From positions 1 through 7,195 of the forward strand of contig JADGIB010000189.1 of the NCBI GenBank assembly GCA_019683665.1: a stretch of DNA of 7,195 nt, given 5' to 3'. The notes under the pieces are model-generated. The model searched no databases. It saw nothing but the letters and a program-made list of their open reading frames with translations, and was not told the DNA's origin. Both the position numbers and the translations under genes were made by a program. The DNA comes from Solirubrobacteraceae bacterium. Lineage in GTDB: Bacteria > Actinomycetota > Thermoleophilia > Solirubrobacterales > Solirubrobacteraceae. Below are positions 1 through 6,051 of this stretch, one piece after another. How positions within the stretch are numbered: position 1 is the first letter of the stretch; each line of letters begins with the position of its first letter.

Positions 1-252
1 GTCATGGCCGCCGTCGAGCGGATCGTCCGCGGGGCCTGCGAGCTCGGCGCCCTCGGGGCCAGCGACGAGGGCGCCCGGCTCTACGCGGCCCGCGGCTGGC
101 ACCGCTGGGAGGGGCCGACGTCGGCGCTGACGCCCGACGGGATCGTCCGCACCCCCGACGACGACGGCGGCGTCTGGGTCCTCCCCGCCGGCGCGCCGCT
201 CGACCTCGCCGGCGAGCTGACCTGCGACTGGCGCCCGGGCGACGTCTGGTAG
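1..252 (+). CDS. aac(2'): Aminoglycoside 2'-N-acetyltransferase (AAC(2')-I family), C-terminal part, 5' end outside window
   Basis: Partial GNAT-fold acetyltransferase. The reading frame is open from base 1 and ends at TAG 250-252, giving 83 visible residues. The ATG at base 4 is probably internal, because the visible part begins in the middle of the domain. Seen: LGALGASDEGARLY followed by ARGWHRWEGPTS, then RTPDDDGGVWVLP, ending in CDWRPGDVW. This order and the exact GDVW terminus match what I recall of the C-terminal half of mycobacterial AAC(2')-Ic. The family transfers acetyl from acetyl-CoA to the 2'-amino group of aminoglycosides and is usually a chromosomal, intrinsic gene in actinobacteria. 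The N-terminal half and most of the acetyl-CoA site lie outside the window, so activity cannot be judged. It converges on the peptidase gene with a 6-nt gap. Family assignment is firm; resistance function is inference. Confidence 0.87.
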   Translation, partial: VMAAVERIVRGACELGALGASDEGARLYAARGWHRWEGPTSALTPDGIVRTPDDDGGVWVLPAGAPLDLAGELTCDWRPGDVW

Positions 253-258
253 CGGCCC

Positions 259-1371
259 TCAGAGCGCCCGCGCGACCGCCTCGGCGAGGTCGACGCAGCG
301 GGCGACCGACCCGAGGTCGACGTGCTCGGGCGTGTCCTGCGGCACGTGGTAGCGGCCGTAGCCGCCCTGCGCGTCGACCGACAGCAGCGACACGGCCGGC
401 AGCCCGCGGAACGTCGCCAGCACGGGGTCGGTCCAGGCGCCGGTCCGCCAGCGCTCGGGCGGCGCCAGCCCGGCGTCGCGGGCGGCGCGCTCGACGAACG
501 CGACGTCCGCCTCGCGGTAGCGGTGGGGCAGGAGCGTCGCCTCCCCGACCGCGACGATCGGCCGGCCGCTGCCGATCGTGTCGAGGCCGAGCACGAACGC
601 GTCGCCGGGGTCGAGCGGGTGCGCGTCGAGGAACGCGGCCATCCCCGCCATCCCGGACTCCTCGGCGCCGGTGAGCGCGACGACGACCTCGGCCCCGTCG
701 AGCGGGCGGGCGACGAGCCGGCGGGCGAGCTCGAGGGCGCCGGCGACGCCGCTGGCGTTGTCGTTGGCGCCCGGGACGGTGGGCGAGCGGGCGACGTCGA
801 GCAGGAGCGCGGCGGCGAGCGCGTGGACGGCGCCGCCGATCCGCCGCCCGGCGCGGGTGCCGGTCGCGGTCGCCAGCGCGGCCAGGCCGAGCGCTCCGGC
901 CGCGGGCGGGCTGACGCGGCGGCGGTTGCGCAGCGCCGCCCCGGCGTTCACGAGCCGCGGGTGCCACATGAGGCCGGTGCGGGCGGCGTCGTGGTGGGCG
1001 ACGAGGACGAGCGTCCGCCGCCGGCGGCCGGCGGCCGGGATGCGCCCGACGACGTTCGCGCCCTCCCCGGCGGGCAGCAGCCGCCGCACCCACGGCAGCC
1101 GCCCGCTGACCTCCAGCTCGTAGGAGGCGAGCGCGGCGAGCGCGAGCGCGCGGCTGCCGCGGGCCGCGGCGGCCAGCCCGGCGAGCGCGTGGACGAGGTG
1201 CGCCCACGCGTACGTGCGCGGGCCGCGGTAGGGCTCGATCGCGACGTCGTCGACGCCGAGCTCCCGCAGCCGGCCGGCGAGCCACCGCGCGCTCTCGCGC
1301 TCGCCCGCCCCGGCCGAGTCGCGCACGATCGCGGCGAGCGCGGCGACGTCCTCGCCCAGGCGGCCGCTCAT
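259..1371 (-). CDS. M28 family zinc metallopeptidase (aminopeptidase-like) with a hydrophobic insert
   Basis: A 370-residue predicted M28-clan di-zinc exopeptidase. Putative metal and catalytic residues appear in family order: H126 and D128 (AHHDA), D204 (GANDNASG), the E237/E238 pair (TGAEESG; first Glu the likely general base, second a ligand), D264 (LDTIGSG) and H342 (YHVPQDTPEH). Spacing from D204 onward is close to Streptomyces aminopeptidase as I recall it. The gap between the first ligand and D204 is about 78 residues instead of about a dozen, and is filled with alanine/leucine-rich sequence (about 155-195). A second hydrophobic stretch lies at about 55-84. No N-terminal signal peptide is visible, so the protein is cytoplasmic or possibly membrane-associated. 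The ATG (1369-1371) overlaps the stop of the upstream HMG-CoA lyase family gene as ATGA, so the two are probably co-transcribed and translationally coupled. Substrate unknown. Confidence 0.88.
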   Translation of the reverse strand: MSGRLGEDVAALAAIVRDSAGAGERESARWLAGRLRELGVDDVAIEPYRGPRTYAWAHLVHALAGLAAAARGSRALALAALASYELEVSGRLPWVRRLLPAGEGANVVGRIPAAGRRRRTLVLVAHHDAARTGLMWHPRLVNAGAALRNRRRVSPPAAGALGLAALATATGTRAGRRIGGAVHALAAALLLDVARSPTVPGANDNASGVAGALELARRLVARPLDGAEVVVALTGAEESGMAGMAAFLDAHPLDPGDAFVLGLDTIGSGRPIVAVGEATLLPHRYREADVAFVERAARDAGLAPPERWRTGAWTDPVLATFRGLPAVSLLSVDAQGGYGRYHVPQDTPEHVDLGSVARCVDLAEAVARAL

Positions 1372-2291
1372 GCCGTCCCGTGCCAGTCGACGGGCCCGGC
1401 CACGAGCGTGTGGCTGCCCAGCGGCCGGCCGAGGACGCGCTGGACCTCGCGGGCGGCCTCGAGCAGCTTCGGCAGGTCCACGCCGGTGCGCACGCCCATC
1501 TCCTCGAGCATCGACACGAGGTCCTCGGTGGCGATGTTGCCGGTCGCCCCGGCCGGGACCGGGCAGCCGCCGAGCTCGCCGAACGACGACTCGAACGACG
1601 TGCAGCCGGCCTCGAGCGCGGCGAGGACGTTCGCCAGCCCCTGCCCGCGCGTGTTGTGGAAGTGGGCGGTGAGCTCGACGCCGGGCAGCGCCCGCGCGGC
1701 CTGCTCGAAGAAGCGGCGCACCTGGACCGGGTTCGCCATCCCGGTCGTGTCGCCGAAGCCGATCTCGGTGGCGCCCGCGGCGACGAGGCGGCGGGCGATG
1801 TCGAGGACCCGCTCGGGCGGCACGTGGCCCTCGAACGGGCAGCCGAAGCTCGTCGAGATGACGGCCAGCCCGTCGAGCCCGGCCTCGCGGGCGCGCGGCA
1901 GGACGCGCTCCAGCCCGGCGAGCGACTCCGCGATCGAGCGGTTCACGTTGCGGCGGTTGTGGGTCTCCGACGCCGACAGGAAGACGCTGACGGCGTCGAT
2001 GCGGTCGCGCTGCCCCAGCGCGGCCTCCAGCCCCCGCTCGTTGGGGACGAGGACCGACACGGCGACCTCGCCGGGGATGTCGGCGCGCCGCAGCACCTCG
2101 GCGCCGTCGGCGAGCTGCGGGATGACGTCGGCCCGCACGAAGCTCGTCACCTCCAGGCGCCGCAGGCCGGTGCGCGCGAGCATCTCCACGAGCCGGACCT
2201 TGTCGTCGGTGGGGATCACCTCCGGCTCGTTCTGGAAGCCGTCGCGCGGCCCGACCTCGCGGATGCGGACCTCCTCGGGAAGCGCGCTCAT
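1368..2291 (-). CDS. Hydroxymethylglutaryl-CoA lyase family protein
   Basis: A 307-residue DRE-TIM-type aldolase/lyase, close to the usual length of bacterial HMG-CoA lyases, which cleave HMG-CoA to acetoacetate and acetyl-CoA in leucine breakdown. Seen: EVGPRDGFQNE with the expected catalytic R16-D17, E47 in RLEVTSF, SFGCPFEGHV (148-157), GDTTGMANP, metal-binding H210-x-H212, the mobile-loop Cys C243 in GELGGCP, and GNIATEDLV with N252. The residue after the second His is Asn (HFHN), where human HMGCL has Asp. ATG 2289-2291 has no Shine-Dalgarno, but a -10-like TAGATT ends 6 nt upstream, suggesting a leaderless transcript. It is first of a two-gene minus-strand unit with the M28 peptidase. 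Paralogues acting on other 3-hydroxy-3-methyl acyl-CoAs exist, and no other leucine-pathway gene is nearby, so family is firmer than exact substrate. Confidence 0.88.
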   Translation of the reverse strand: MSALPEEVRIREVGPRDGFQNEPEVIPTDDKVRLVEMLARTGLRRLEVTSFVRADVIPQLADGAEVLRRADIPGEVAVSVLVPNERGLEAALGQRDRIDAVSVFLSASETHNRRNVNRSIAESLAGLERVLPRAREAGLDGLAVISTSFGCPFEGHVPPERVLDIARRLVAAGATEIGFGDTTGMANPVQVRRFFEQAARALPGVELTAHFHNTRGQGLANVLAALEAGCTSFESSFGELGGCPVPAGATGNIATEDLVSMLEEMGVRTGVDLPKLLEAAREVQRVLGRPLGSHTLVAGPVDWHGTA

Positions 2292-2297
2292 GGCCTG

Positions 2298-2316
2298 AAT
2301 CTACGGCCTGTAGATT
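2298..2316. promoter_or_regulatory. Divergent promoter with 19-bp inverted repeat
   Basis: AATCTAC-GGCCT-GTAGATT is a perfect inverted repeat (7-bp arms, 5-bp spacer) in the 56-nt gap between the HMG-CoA lyase family gene and the PPOX gene. The right arm reads TAGATT (2311-2316) on the plus strand and the left arm reads TAGATT (2303-2298) on the minus strand. Each fits the TANNNT actinobacterial -10 pattern. The minus copy sits 6 nt from ATG 2291, which is leaderless spacing. The plus copy would give a leader of roughly 25 nt. No convincing -35 box is seen in either direction. The repeat could also be, or overlap, a repressor operator. Confidence 0.5.
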
Positions 2317-2336
2317 TCGCCGCGATCATCGTCACC

Positions 2337-2343
2337 GGAGGGA
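2337..2343 (+). promoter_or_regulatory. Ribosome binding site of the PPOX gene
   Basis: GGAGGGA lies 4 nt before ATG 2348 and is the only strong Shine-Dalgarno within the six-gene run. It supports this start codon and fits the first gene of the transcript being the one with independent initiation. Confidence 0.75.
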
Positions 2344-2347
2344 ACGC

Positions 2348-2752
2348 ATGGCCGACAGGCTCGAAGGACCCGCGCTGGAGCTGGTGAAGGACAAGAACTA
2401 CGCGACGCTGTCGACCCTCCGCAAGGACGGGACGATCCAGAGCGTCGTCGTGTGGGTCGACGCCGACGACGACGGCAACGTCGTCGTGAACACCGCCGAG
2501 GGCCGCGCGTGGCCGGCGAACCTGCGCCGCACCGGGCACGCGACCGTGACCGTCATCCAGCGCGAGAACCCGTACGAGTGGGTGGCCGTGACCGGCGAGG
2601 TCATCGAGGACACCCACGAGGAGGCCGAGGCGGTCATCCACGCGCTGGCCAACAAGTACATCGGGTCCGACTACCCCTGGCTGGGCGAGGGCGAGCAGCG
2701 CGTCACGTTCCGGCTGAGGCCCACCCGCGTCACGTACGTGAAGCAGGGGTGA
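2348..2752 (+). CDS. PPOX-class split-barrel protein, putative F420-dependent oxidoreductase
   Basis: A 134-residue protein of the pyridoxamine-phosphate-oxidase-like split beta-barrel superfamily, the size of small actinobacterial F420-binding members such as Rv1155 and Rv2074. Seen: YATLSTLRKDGTIQSVVVWV (18-37), DDGNVVVNTAEGR (41-53), NLRRTGHATVTVI (58-70), NPYEWVAVTGEV (74-85), and a C-terminal FRLRPTRVTYVK strand. These are the barrel strands and the phosphate-side GR...NLRR segment of the family. Relatives use F420H2 or flavins to reduce varied substrates, usually as dimers. Its place directly before cofD, with a GTGA overlap, favours F420 over FMN. The position aligned to the cofactor-phosphate Lys of Rv1155 is Trp here (W55). 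Substrate unknown. F420 use is inferred from family and context. Confidence 0.88.
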   Translation: MADRLEGPALELVKDKNYATLSTLRKDGTIQSVVVWVDADDDGNVVVNTAEGRAWPANLRRTGHATVTVIQRENPYEWVAVTGEVIEDTHEEAEAVIHALANKYIGSDYPWLGEGEQRVTFRLRPTRVTYVKQG

Positions 2753-3660
2753 GCGGCCCCGTCGTCCTGCTGACCGGCGGCACCGGCGGCGCGAAGCTGG
2801 CCCGCGGGCTGCTGGACGCGGCCGACGAGCTCGTCGCGGTCGTCAACACCGGCGACGACGTCGAGGCCTACGGCGGCCACGTCTCGCCGGACCCCGACCT
2901 CGTCACGTTCTGGCTCGCCGACCGCATCGACCCCCGCGGCTGGGGGCTGCGCGACGACACGTTCCACGTGATGGACGGGCTGCGCGAGCTCGGCGACGAG
3001 GTCTGGTTCAACCTCGGCGACCGCGACCTCGCCTCCTGCCTGCGGCGGGCGCGGCGCCTGGCCGAGGGCGCGACGCTGACCCAGGCGATCGCCGAGCAGG
3101 CGGCCGCGTTCGGGGTGACCGCGCGGGTGCTGCCGATGTGCGACGAGCCGGTCCGCACGCGGGTGCGCGCCCGCGACACGTGGCTCGGCGTGCAGGAGTA
3201 CCTCATCCGCGAGCGGACGCCGGAGCCGGTGCAGGACGTCGAGTTCGCGGGCGCGGACGCGGCGCGCCCGACCGCGCAGGTGCTCGAGGCGATCGCCGCC
3301 GCGGAGGCGATCGTCATCGGCCCGTCGAACCCGATCCTGTCGATCGGCCCGATCCTCGCCGTGCCCGGCCTGCGCGACGCGCTGGCCGCCGCGGCCGCGC
3401 CGGTCGTCGGGGTCAGCCCGATCGTCCGCGGGGAGGTCGTCAAGGGCCCGACGCGGGCGTTCCTGGCCTGGGCCGGGGTCGAGCCGACGGGCGCCGGGGT
3501 CGCCGGCCACTACGGCGACCTCCTCGACGGCTGGGTCTGCGACGAGCGCTTCGACGACCCGGGCGTGCCGCTGCTGGTCACCGACACCGACATGGCCCAG
3601 CCGGCCGCCCGCGCGCGGCTCGCCGCCGAGGTGCTCGACTTCGCCCGCTCGCTGGCATGA
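2749..3660 (+). CDS. cofD: 2-phospho-L-lactate (or phosphoenolpyruvate) transferase CofD/FbiA
   Basis: Transfers the phospho-lactyl or phospho-enolpyruvyl group from its GDP-activated form to Fo, giving F420-0 or dehydro-F420-0. It is predicted cytoplasmic. The 303-residue length is close to the family's usual size. Seen: N-terminal LLTGGTGGAKLARGL (7-21), the nucleotide-binding glycine loop; VNTGDDVEAYGGHVSPDPD (32-50), a family hallmark; LGDRDL (89-94); and IGPSNPILSIGPIL (190-203) with SPIVRGEVVKGPT (223-235), typical of the C-terminal half. The GTG start (2749-2751) is chosen because it shares GTGA with the PPOX stop and places the glycine loop about 8 residues in. No clear ribosome site is present, so translation is probably coupled. 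Its stop overlaps the cofC start. In mycobacteria this enzyme uses the phosphoenolpyruvate route; which substrate applies here cannot be read from sequence. Confidence 0.96.
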   Translation: MSGPVVLLTGGTGGAKLARGLLDAADELVAVVNTGDDVEAYGGHVSPDPDLVTFWLADRIDPRGWGLRDDTFHVMDGLRELGDEVWFNLGDRDLASCLRRARRLAEGATLTQAIAEQAAAFGVTARVLPMCDEPVRTRVRARDTWLGVQEYLIRERTPEPVQDVEFAGADAARPTAQVLEAIAAAEAIVIGPSNPILSIGPILAVPGLRDALAAAAAPVVGVSPIVRGEVVKGPTRAFLAWAGVEPTGAGVAGHYGDLLDGWVCDERFDDPGVPLLVTDTDMAQPAARARLAAEVLDFARSLA

Positions 3661-4292
3661 CGACGCTGGCGATCCTGCCGGTCAAGGGCTTCGGCCGGGC
3701 CAAGCAGCGCCTGCGCGAGCGGGTGCCCGACGGGCCGCGCGCCGGGCTGGCCGAGGCGATGGTCCGCGACGTCCTGCGCGCGCTGGGCGAGACGGCCGGG
3801 ATCGACGGCGTGATCGTCGTCACGGCCGAGCCGGTCGCGGCGGCGCTCGCGCGCGAGGCGGGCGCCGACGTCGTCCACGACCCGGCCGAGAGCGGCCAGT
3901 CGGACGCGGTCGCGCTCGGGGTGCGGCGCGCGCTGGAGCGCGGCGCCGGCCGCGTCGTCGCGGTGCCCGGCGACTGCCCGGCGCTCGACCCGGCCGAGCT
4001 GGAGGCGCTGCTCGCCAGCGAGGAGGCGGTCGTCATCGTCCCCGACCGCCACGGCACCGGGACGAACGCGCTCCTGCTCGCCCCGCCCGACGCGATCGCC
4101 CCGTCGTTCGGGCCCGGCAGCCGCGACCGCCACGAGGCGGCGGCCCGGGCCAGCGGCCTGCCGTGGGCGGTGCGGGCGGTCGCGACGCTCGGCATGGACG
4201 CCGACACGCCCGACGACCTCGCGACGCTCGAGGCGAGCGGGCGCCTCGGGCCACGGACGCTGCAGGCGCTCGACCGGCTGGCCGCCCGGTGA
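3657..4292 (+). CDS. cofC: 2-phospho-L-lactate/phosphoenolpyruvate guanylyltransferase CofC/FbiD
   Basis: Activates 2-phospho-L-lactate or phosphoenolpyruvate with GTP, providing the unstable GDP-linked donor that CofD uses; direct hand-over between the two fits their adjacency. A 211-residue Rossmann-like nucleotidyltransferase of the usual size. Seen: AILPVKGFGRAKQRL (5-19), the start motif with Lys residues for the nucleotide phosphates; SGQSDAVALGVRRAL (79-93); VPGDCPAL (103-110), the metal/nucleotide Asp region; DRHGTGTNALLL (130-141), the strongest family signature; FGPGSRDRH (151-159); and DADTPDDL (181-188). ATG 3657-3659 overlaps the cofD stop as ATGA, and no ribosome site is visible before it. 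The gene ends in a GTGA overlap with cofE. The PEP-versus-lactate preference is undetermined. Confidence 0.95.
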   Translation: MTTLAILPVKGFGRAKQRLRERVPDGPRAGLAEAMVRDVLRALGETAGIDGVIVVTAEPVAAALAREAGADVVHDPAESGQSDAVALGVRRALERGAGRVVAVPGDCPALDPAELEALLASEEAVVIVPDRHGTGTNALLLAPPDAIAPSFGPGSRDRHEAAARASGLPWAVRAVATLGMDADTPDDLATLEASGRLGPRTLQALDRLAAR

Positions 4293-5038
4293 GCGCGATC
4301 ACCGCGACGCCGATCCCGGGGCTGCCGGAGGTGCGCCCCGGCGACGACCTCGCCGGCCTGCTCGCGGCCGCCGCCCCGGACCTGCGCGACGGCGACGTGC
4401 TCTGCGTCGCCCACAAGGTCGTCTCGAAGGCCGAGGGCCGCGTCGTCGACCTGCGCGACGTCGAGCCGGGCGCGCGGGCGCGCGAGCTGGCCGCCGCCCA
4501 CGGCAAGGACCCGCGCCACCTCGAGGTCGTCCTGCGCGAGGCGGCGGCGATCGTGCGCGAGCGGCCGGGCGTCCTCATCTGCCGCACCCGCCACGGGTAC
4601 GTGTGCGCGAACGCCGGGGTCGACGCGTCGAACGCGGGCGCCGGCGAGCGGCTCGTGCTCCTGCCGCTGGACCCGGACGCCTCGGCCCGGGCCCTGCGGG
4701 CCGCGCTGCGCGCCCGCGCCGGGGTCGCGCCCGCGGTCGTGATCACCGACTCGTTCGGGCGCGCCTGGCGGCGCGGCCAGTGCGAGACGGCGATCGGGGT
4801 CGCCGGGCTGGCCCCGATCGACGACTGGGACGGGCGCGTCGACAGCGACGGGCGGCCGCTGCGGGCGACCGCGATCGCGATCGCCGACGAGGCCGCGGCC
4901 GCCGCCGACCTGGCCCGGGCCAAGGACTCCCGCGAGCCCGCCGTCGTCGTGCGCGGGCTCGAGCGGCACGTGAGCGCGCAGGACGGCCCGGGGGCGGCGG
5001 CGCTCGTGCGGCCGGTCGCCGAGGACCTGTTCATCTAG
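4289..5038 (+). CDS. cofE: Coenzyme F420-0:L-glutamate ligase CofE, stand-alone
   Basis: GTP-dependent ligase that adds one or more gamma-linked glutamates to F420-0. The 249-residue length matches archaeal-type single-domain CofE. Seen: VAHKVVSKAEGRVVDL (40-55), VLICRTRHGYVCANAGVDASN (95-115) with D112 a likely metal ligand, ITDSFGRAWRRGQ (152-164) with D154, TAIGVAGLAPIDDW (167-180), and AKDSREPAVVVRGL (211-224). These match the ligase half of mycobacterial FbiB. The C-terminal FMN-binding nitroreductase-like domain of FbiB, which reduces dehydro-F420-0, is absent: a stop follows directly after EDLFI. GTG 4289 is chosen because it overlaps the cofC stop as GTGA, whereas the longer open frame to 4163 would run through conserved cofC sequence. 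An 11-nt gap leads to fgd. Confidence 0.95.
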   Translation: MSAITATPIPGLPEVRPGDDLAGLLAAAAPDLRDGDVLCVAHKVVSKAEGRVVDLRDVEPGARARELAAAHGKDPRHLEVVLREAAAIVRERPGVLICRTRHGYVCANAGVDASNAGAGERLVLLPLDPDASARALRAALRARAGVAPAVVITDSFGRAWRRGQCETAIGVAGLAPIDDWDGRVDSDGRPLRATAIAIADEAAAAADLARAKDSREPAVVVRGLERHVSAQDGPGAAALVRPVAEDLFI

Positions 5039-5049
5039 GGTCCTGGGGC

Positions 5050-6051
5050 ATGGCCCTCAAGATCGGCTACAAGGCCTCAGCGGAGCAGTTCGGCCCCCGC
5101 GAGCTGCTCGACTTCTCGGTCCGCGCGGAGCGCGACGGGCTCGACATCGTCTCCGTCTCCGACCACTTCCAGCCGTGGCGCCACCACGGCGGCCACGCCC
5201 CGAACGCGTTCGCCTGGCTGGGCGCGATGACGCAGGCGACGAGCCGCGTCACGCTCGGCACGAGCGTCCTCACCCCCACCCTGCGCTACCACCCGTCGAT
5301 CGTCGCGCAGGCGTTCGCCACCCTCGCCCTGCTCGCCCCCGGCCGCGTCTACCTCGGCGTCGGCACCGGCGAGGCGATGAACGAGACGCCCGCGACGGGC
5401 GCCGAGTTCCCCGGCCGCAAGGAGCGGCGGCTGCGGATGGCCGAGGCGATCGAGCTGATGCGGCGCCTGTGGACCGAGGAGCGCGTCGACTTCGAGGGCG
5501 AGTACTACCGCACGTCGAAGGCGACGATCTACGACCGCCCGGACGAGCCGGTGCCGGTCTACGTCGCCGCCTCCGGCCCGCTGGCGGCCAAGCTCGCCGG
5601 CCGCGTCGGCGACGGCTTCGTCTGCACGAGCGGCAAGGACCCGCAGCTCTACGTCGACCTGCTCGACAAGGTCCGCGAGGGCGCCGAGCAGGCGGGCCGC
5701 GACCCCGGGTCGATCCGCCGCCTCATCGAGATCAAGGTCGCCTACGACCGCGACCTCGACTTCGCCCGCGAGTCGTGCTCGTGGTGGGCCGCGCTCGCGC
5801 TCACGCCCGAGCAGAAGGAGGGCGTCGAGGACCCGCTGGAGATGGAGCGCCTGGCCGACGAGAACGTCGACCGCGCCCCGACGCGCTTCATCGTCTCCAA
5901 CGACCCCGAGGAGGTCGTCGAGAAGATCGGCGCCTACGTCGAGCTCGGCTTCGACGAGCTGCTGCTGCACGCGCCCGGCCCCGACCAGGACCGCTTCCTC
6001 GACCAGTTCGGCGCCGACGTGCTGCCGCTGCTGCGCGCCCGCTACGGGTGA
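5050..6051 (+). CDS. fgd: F420-dependent glucose-6-phosphate dehydrogenase
   Basis: Luciferase-like (LLM) TIM-barrel enzyme that oxidises glucose-6-phosphate to 6-phosphogluconolactone while reducing F420 to F420H2, the main way actinobacteria load the cofactor. 333 residues, against about 336 in M. tuberculosis FGD1. Near-identical blocks include IGYKASAEQFGPREL (5-19), SDHFQPWRHHGGHAP (37-51), LGTSVLTPTLRYHP (69-82) and GVGTGEAMNE (103-112). The FGD1 catalytic and binding residues have counterparts: H39 (His40), W43 (Trp44) and E108 (Glu109). The phosphate-binding Lys198, Lys259 and Arg283 align with K196, K256 and R279. Retention of all three supports true glucose-6-phosphate use and not another LLM substrate. 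ATG 5050 follows cofE by 11 nt with a weak GGGG element and gives the same N-terminus as FGD1 less one residue. Its stop overlaps the carbonic anhydrase start. Confidence 0.95.
   Translation: MALKIGYKASAEQFGPRELLDFSVRAERDGLDIVSVSDHFQPWRHHGGHAPNAFAWLGAMTQATSRVTLGTSVLTPTLRYHPSIVAQAFATLALLAPGRVYLGVGTGEAMNETPATGAEFPGRKERRLRMAEAIELMRRLWTEERVDFEGEYYRTSKATIYDRPDEPVPVYVAASGPLAAKLAGRVGDGFVCTSGKDPQLYVDLLDKVREGAEQAGRDPGSIRRLIEIKVAYDRDLDFARESCSWWAALALTPEQKEGVEDPLEMERLADENVDRAPTRFIVSNDPEEVVEKIGAYVELGFDELLLHAPGPDQDRFLDQFGADVLPLLRARYG

Noticed and set aside
2..1285. Minus-strand open frame of 427 codons overlapping the M28 peptidase in another frame
   Set aside because: Its translation is almost only Arg, Ala, Pro and Gly, with no domain, and the overlapping frame carries the full M28 motif set.
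322..2298. Very long plus-strand open frame (about 658 codons) opposite the peptidase and lyase genes
   Set aside because: It is antisense to two genes with clear family motifs, its translation is low-complexity Arg/Ala/Gly/Pro sequence with no recognisable domain, and long antisense frames are expected at this GC content.
2298..2316. Inverted repeat read as an intrinsic terminator
   Set aside because: It sits between two divergent start regions, where no transcript should end, and has no trailing T-run; a promoter or operator role fits better.
4163..4288. Upstream extension of the cofE reading frame
   Set aside because: It lies inside conserved cofC coding sequence; GTG 4289 gives the proper CofE N-terminus and the recurring GTGA overlap.
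3578..4969. Long minus-strand frames opposite cofC and cofE
   Set aside because: They are shadow frames of high GC3 genes; the plus strand holds CofC and CofE signatures throughout.
5077..5970. Minus-strand frame of 297 codons opposite fgd
   Set aside because: It is antisense to a gene with almost all FGD1 catalytic residues recognised, and its own translation has no family signature.
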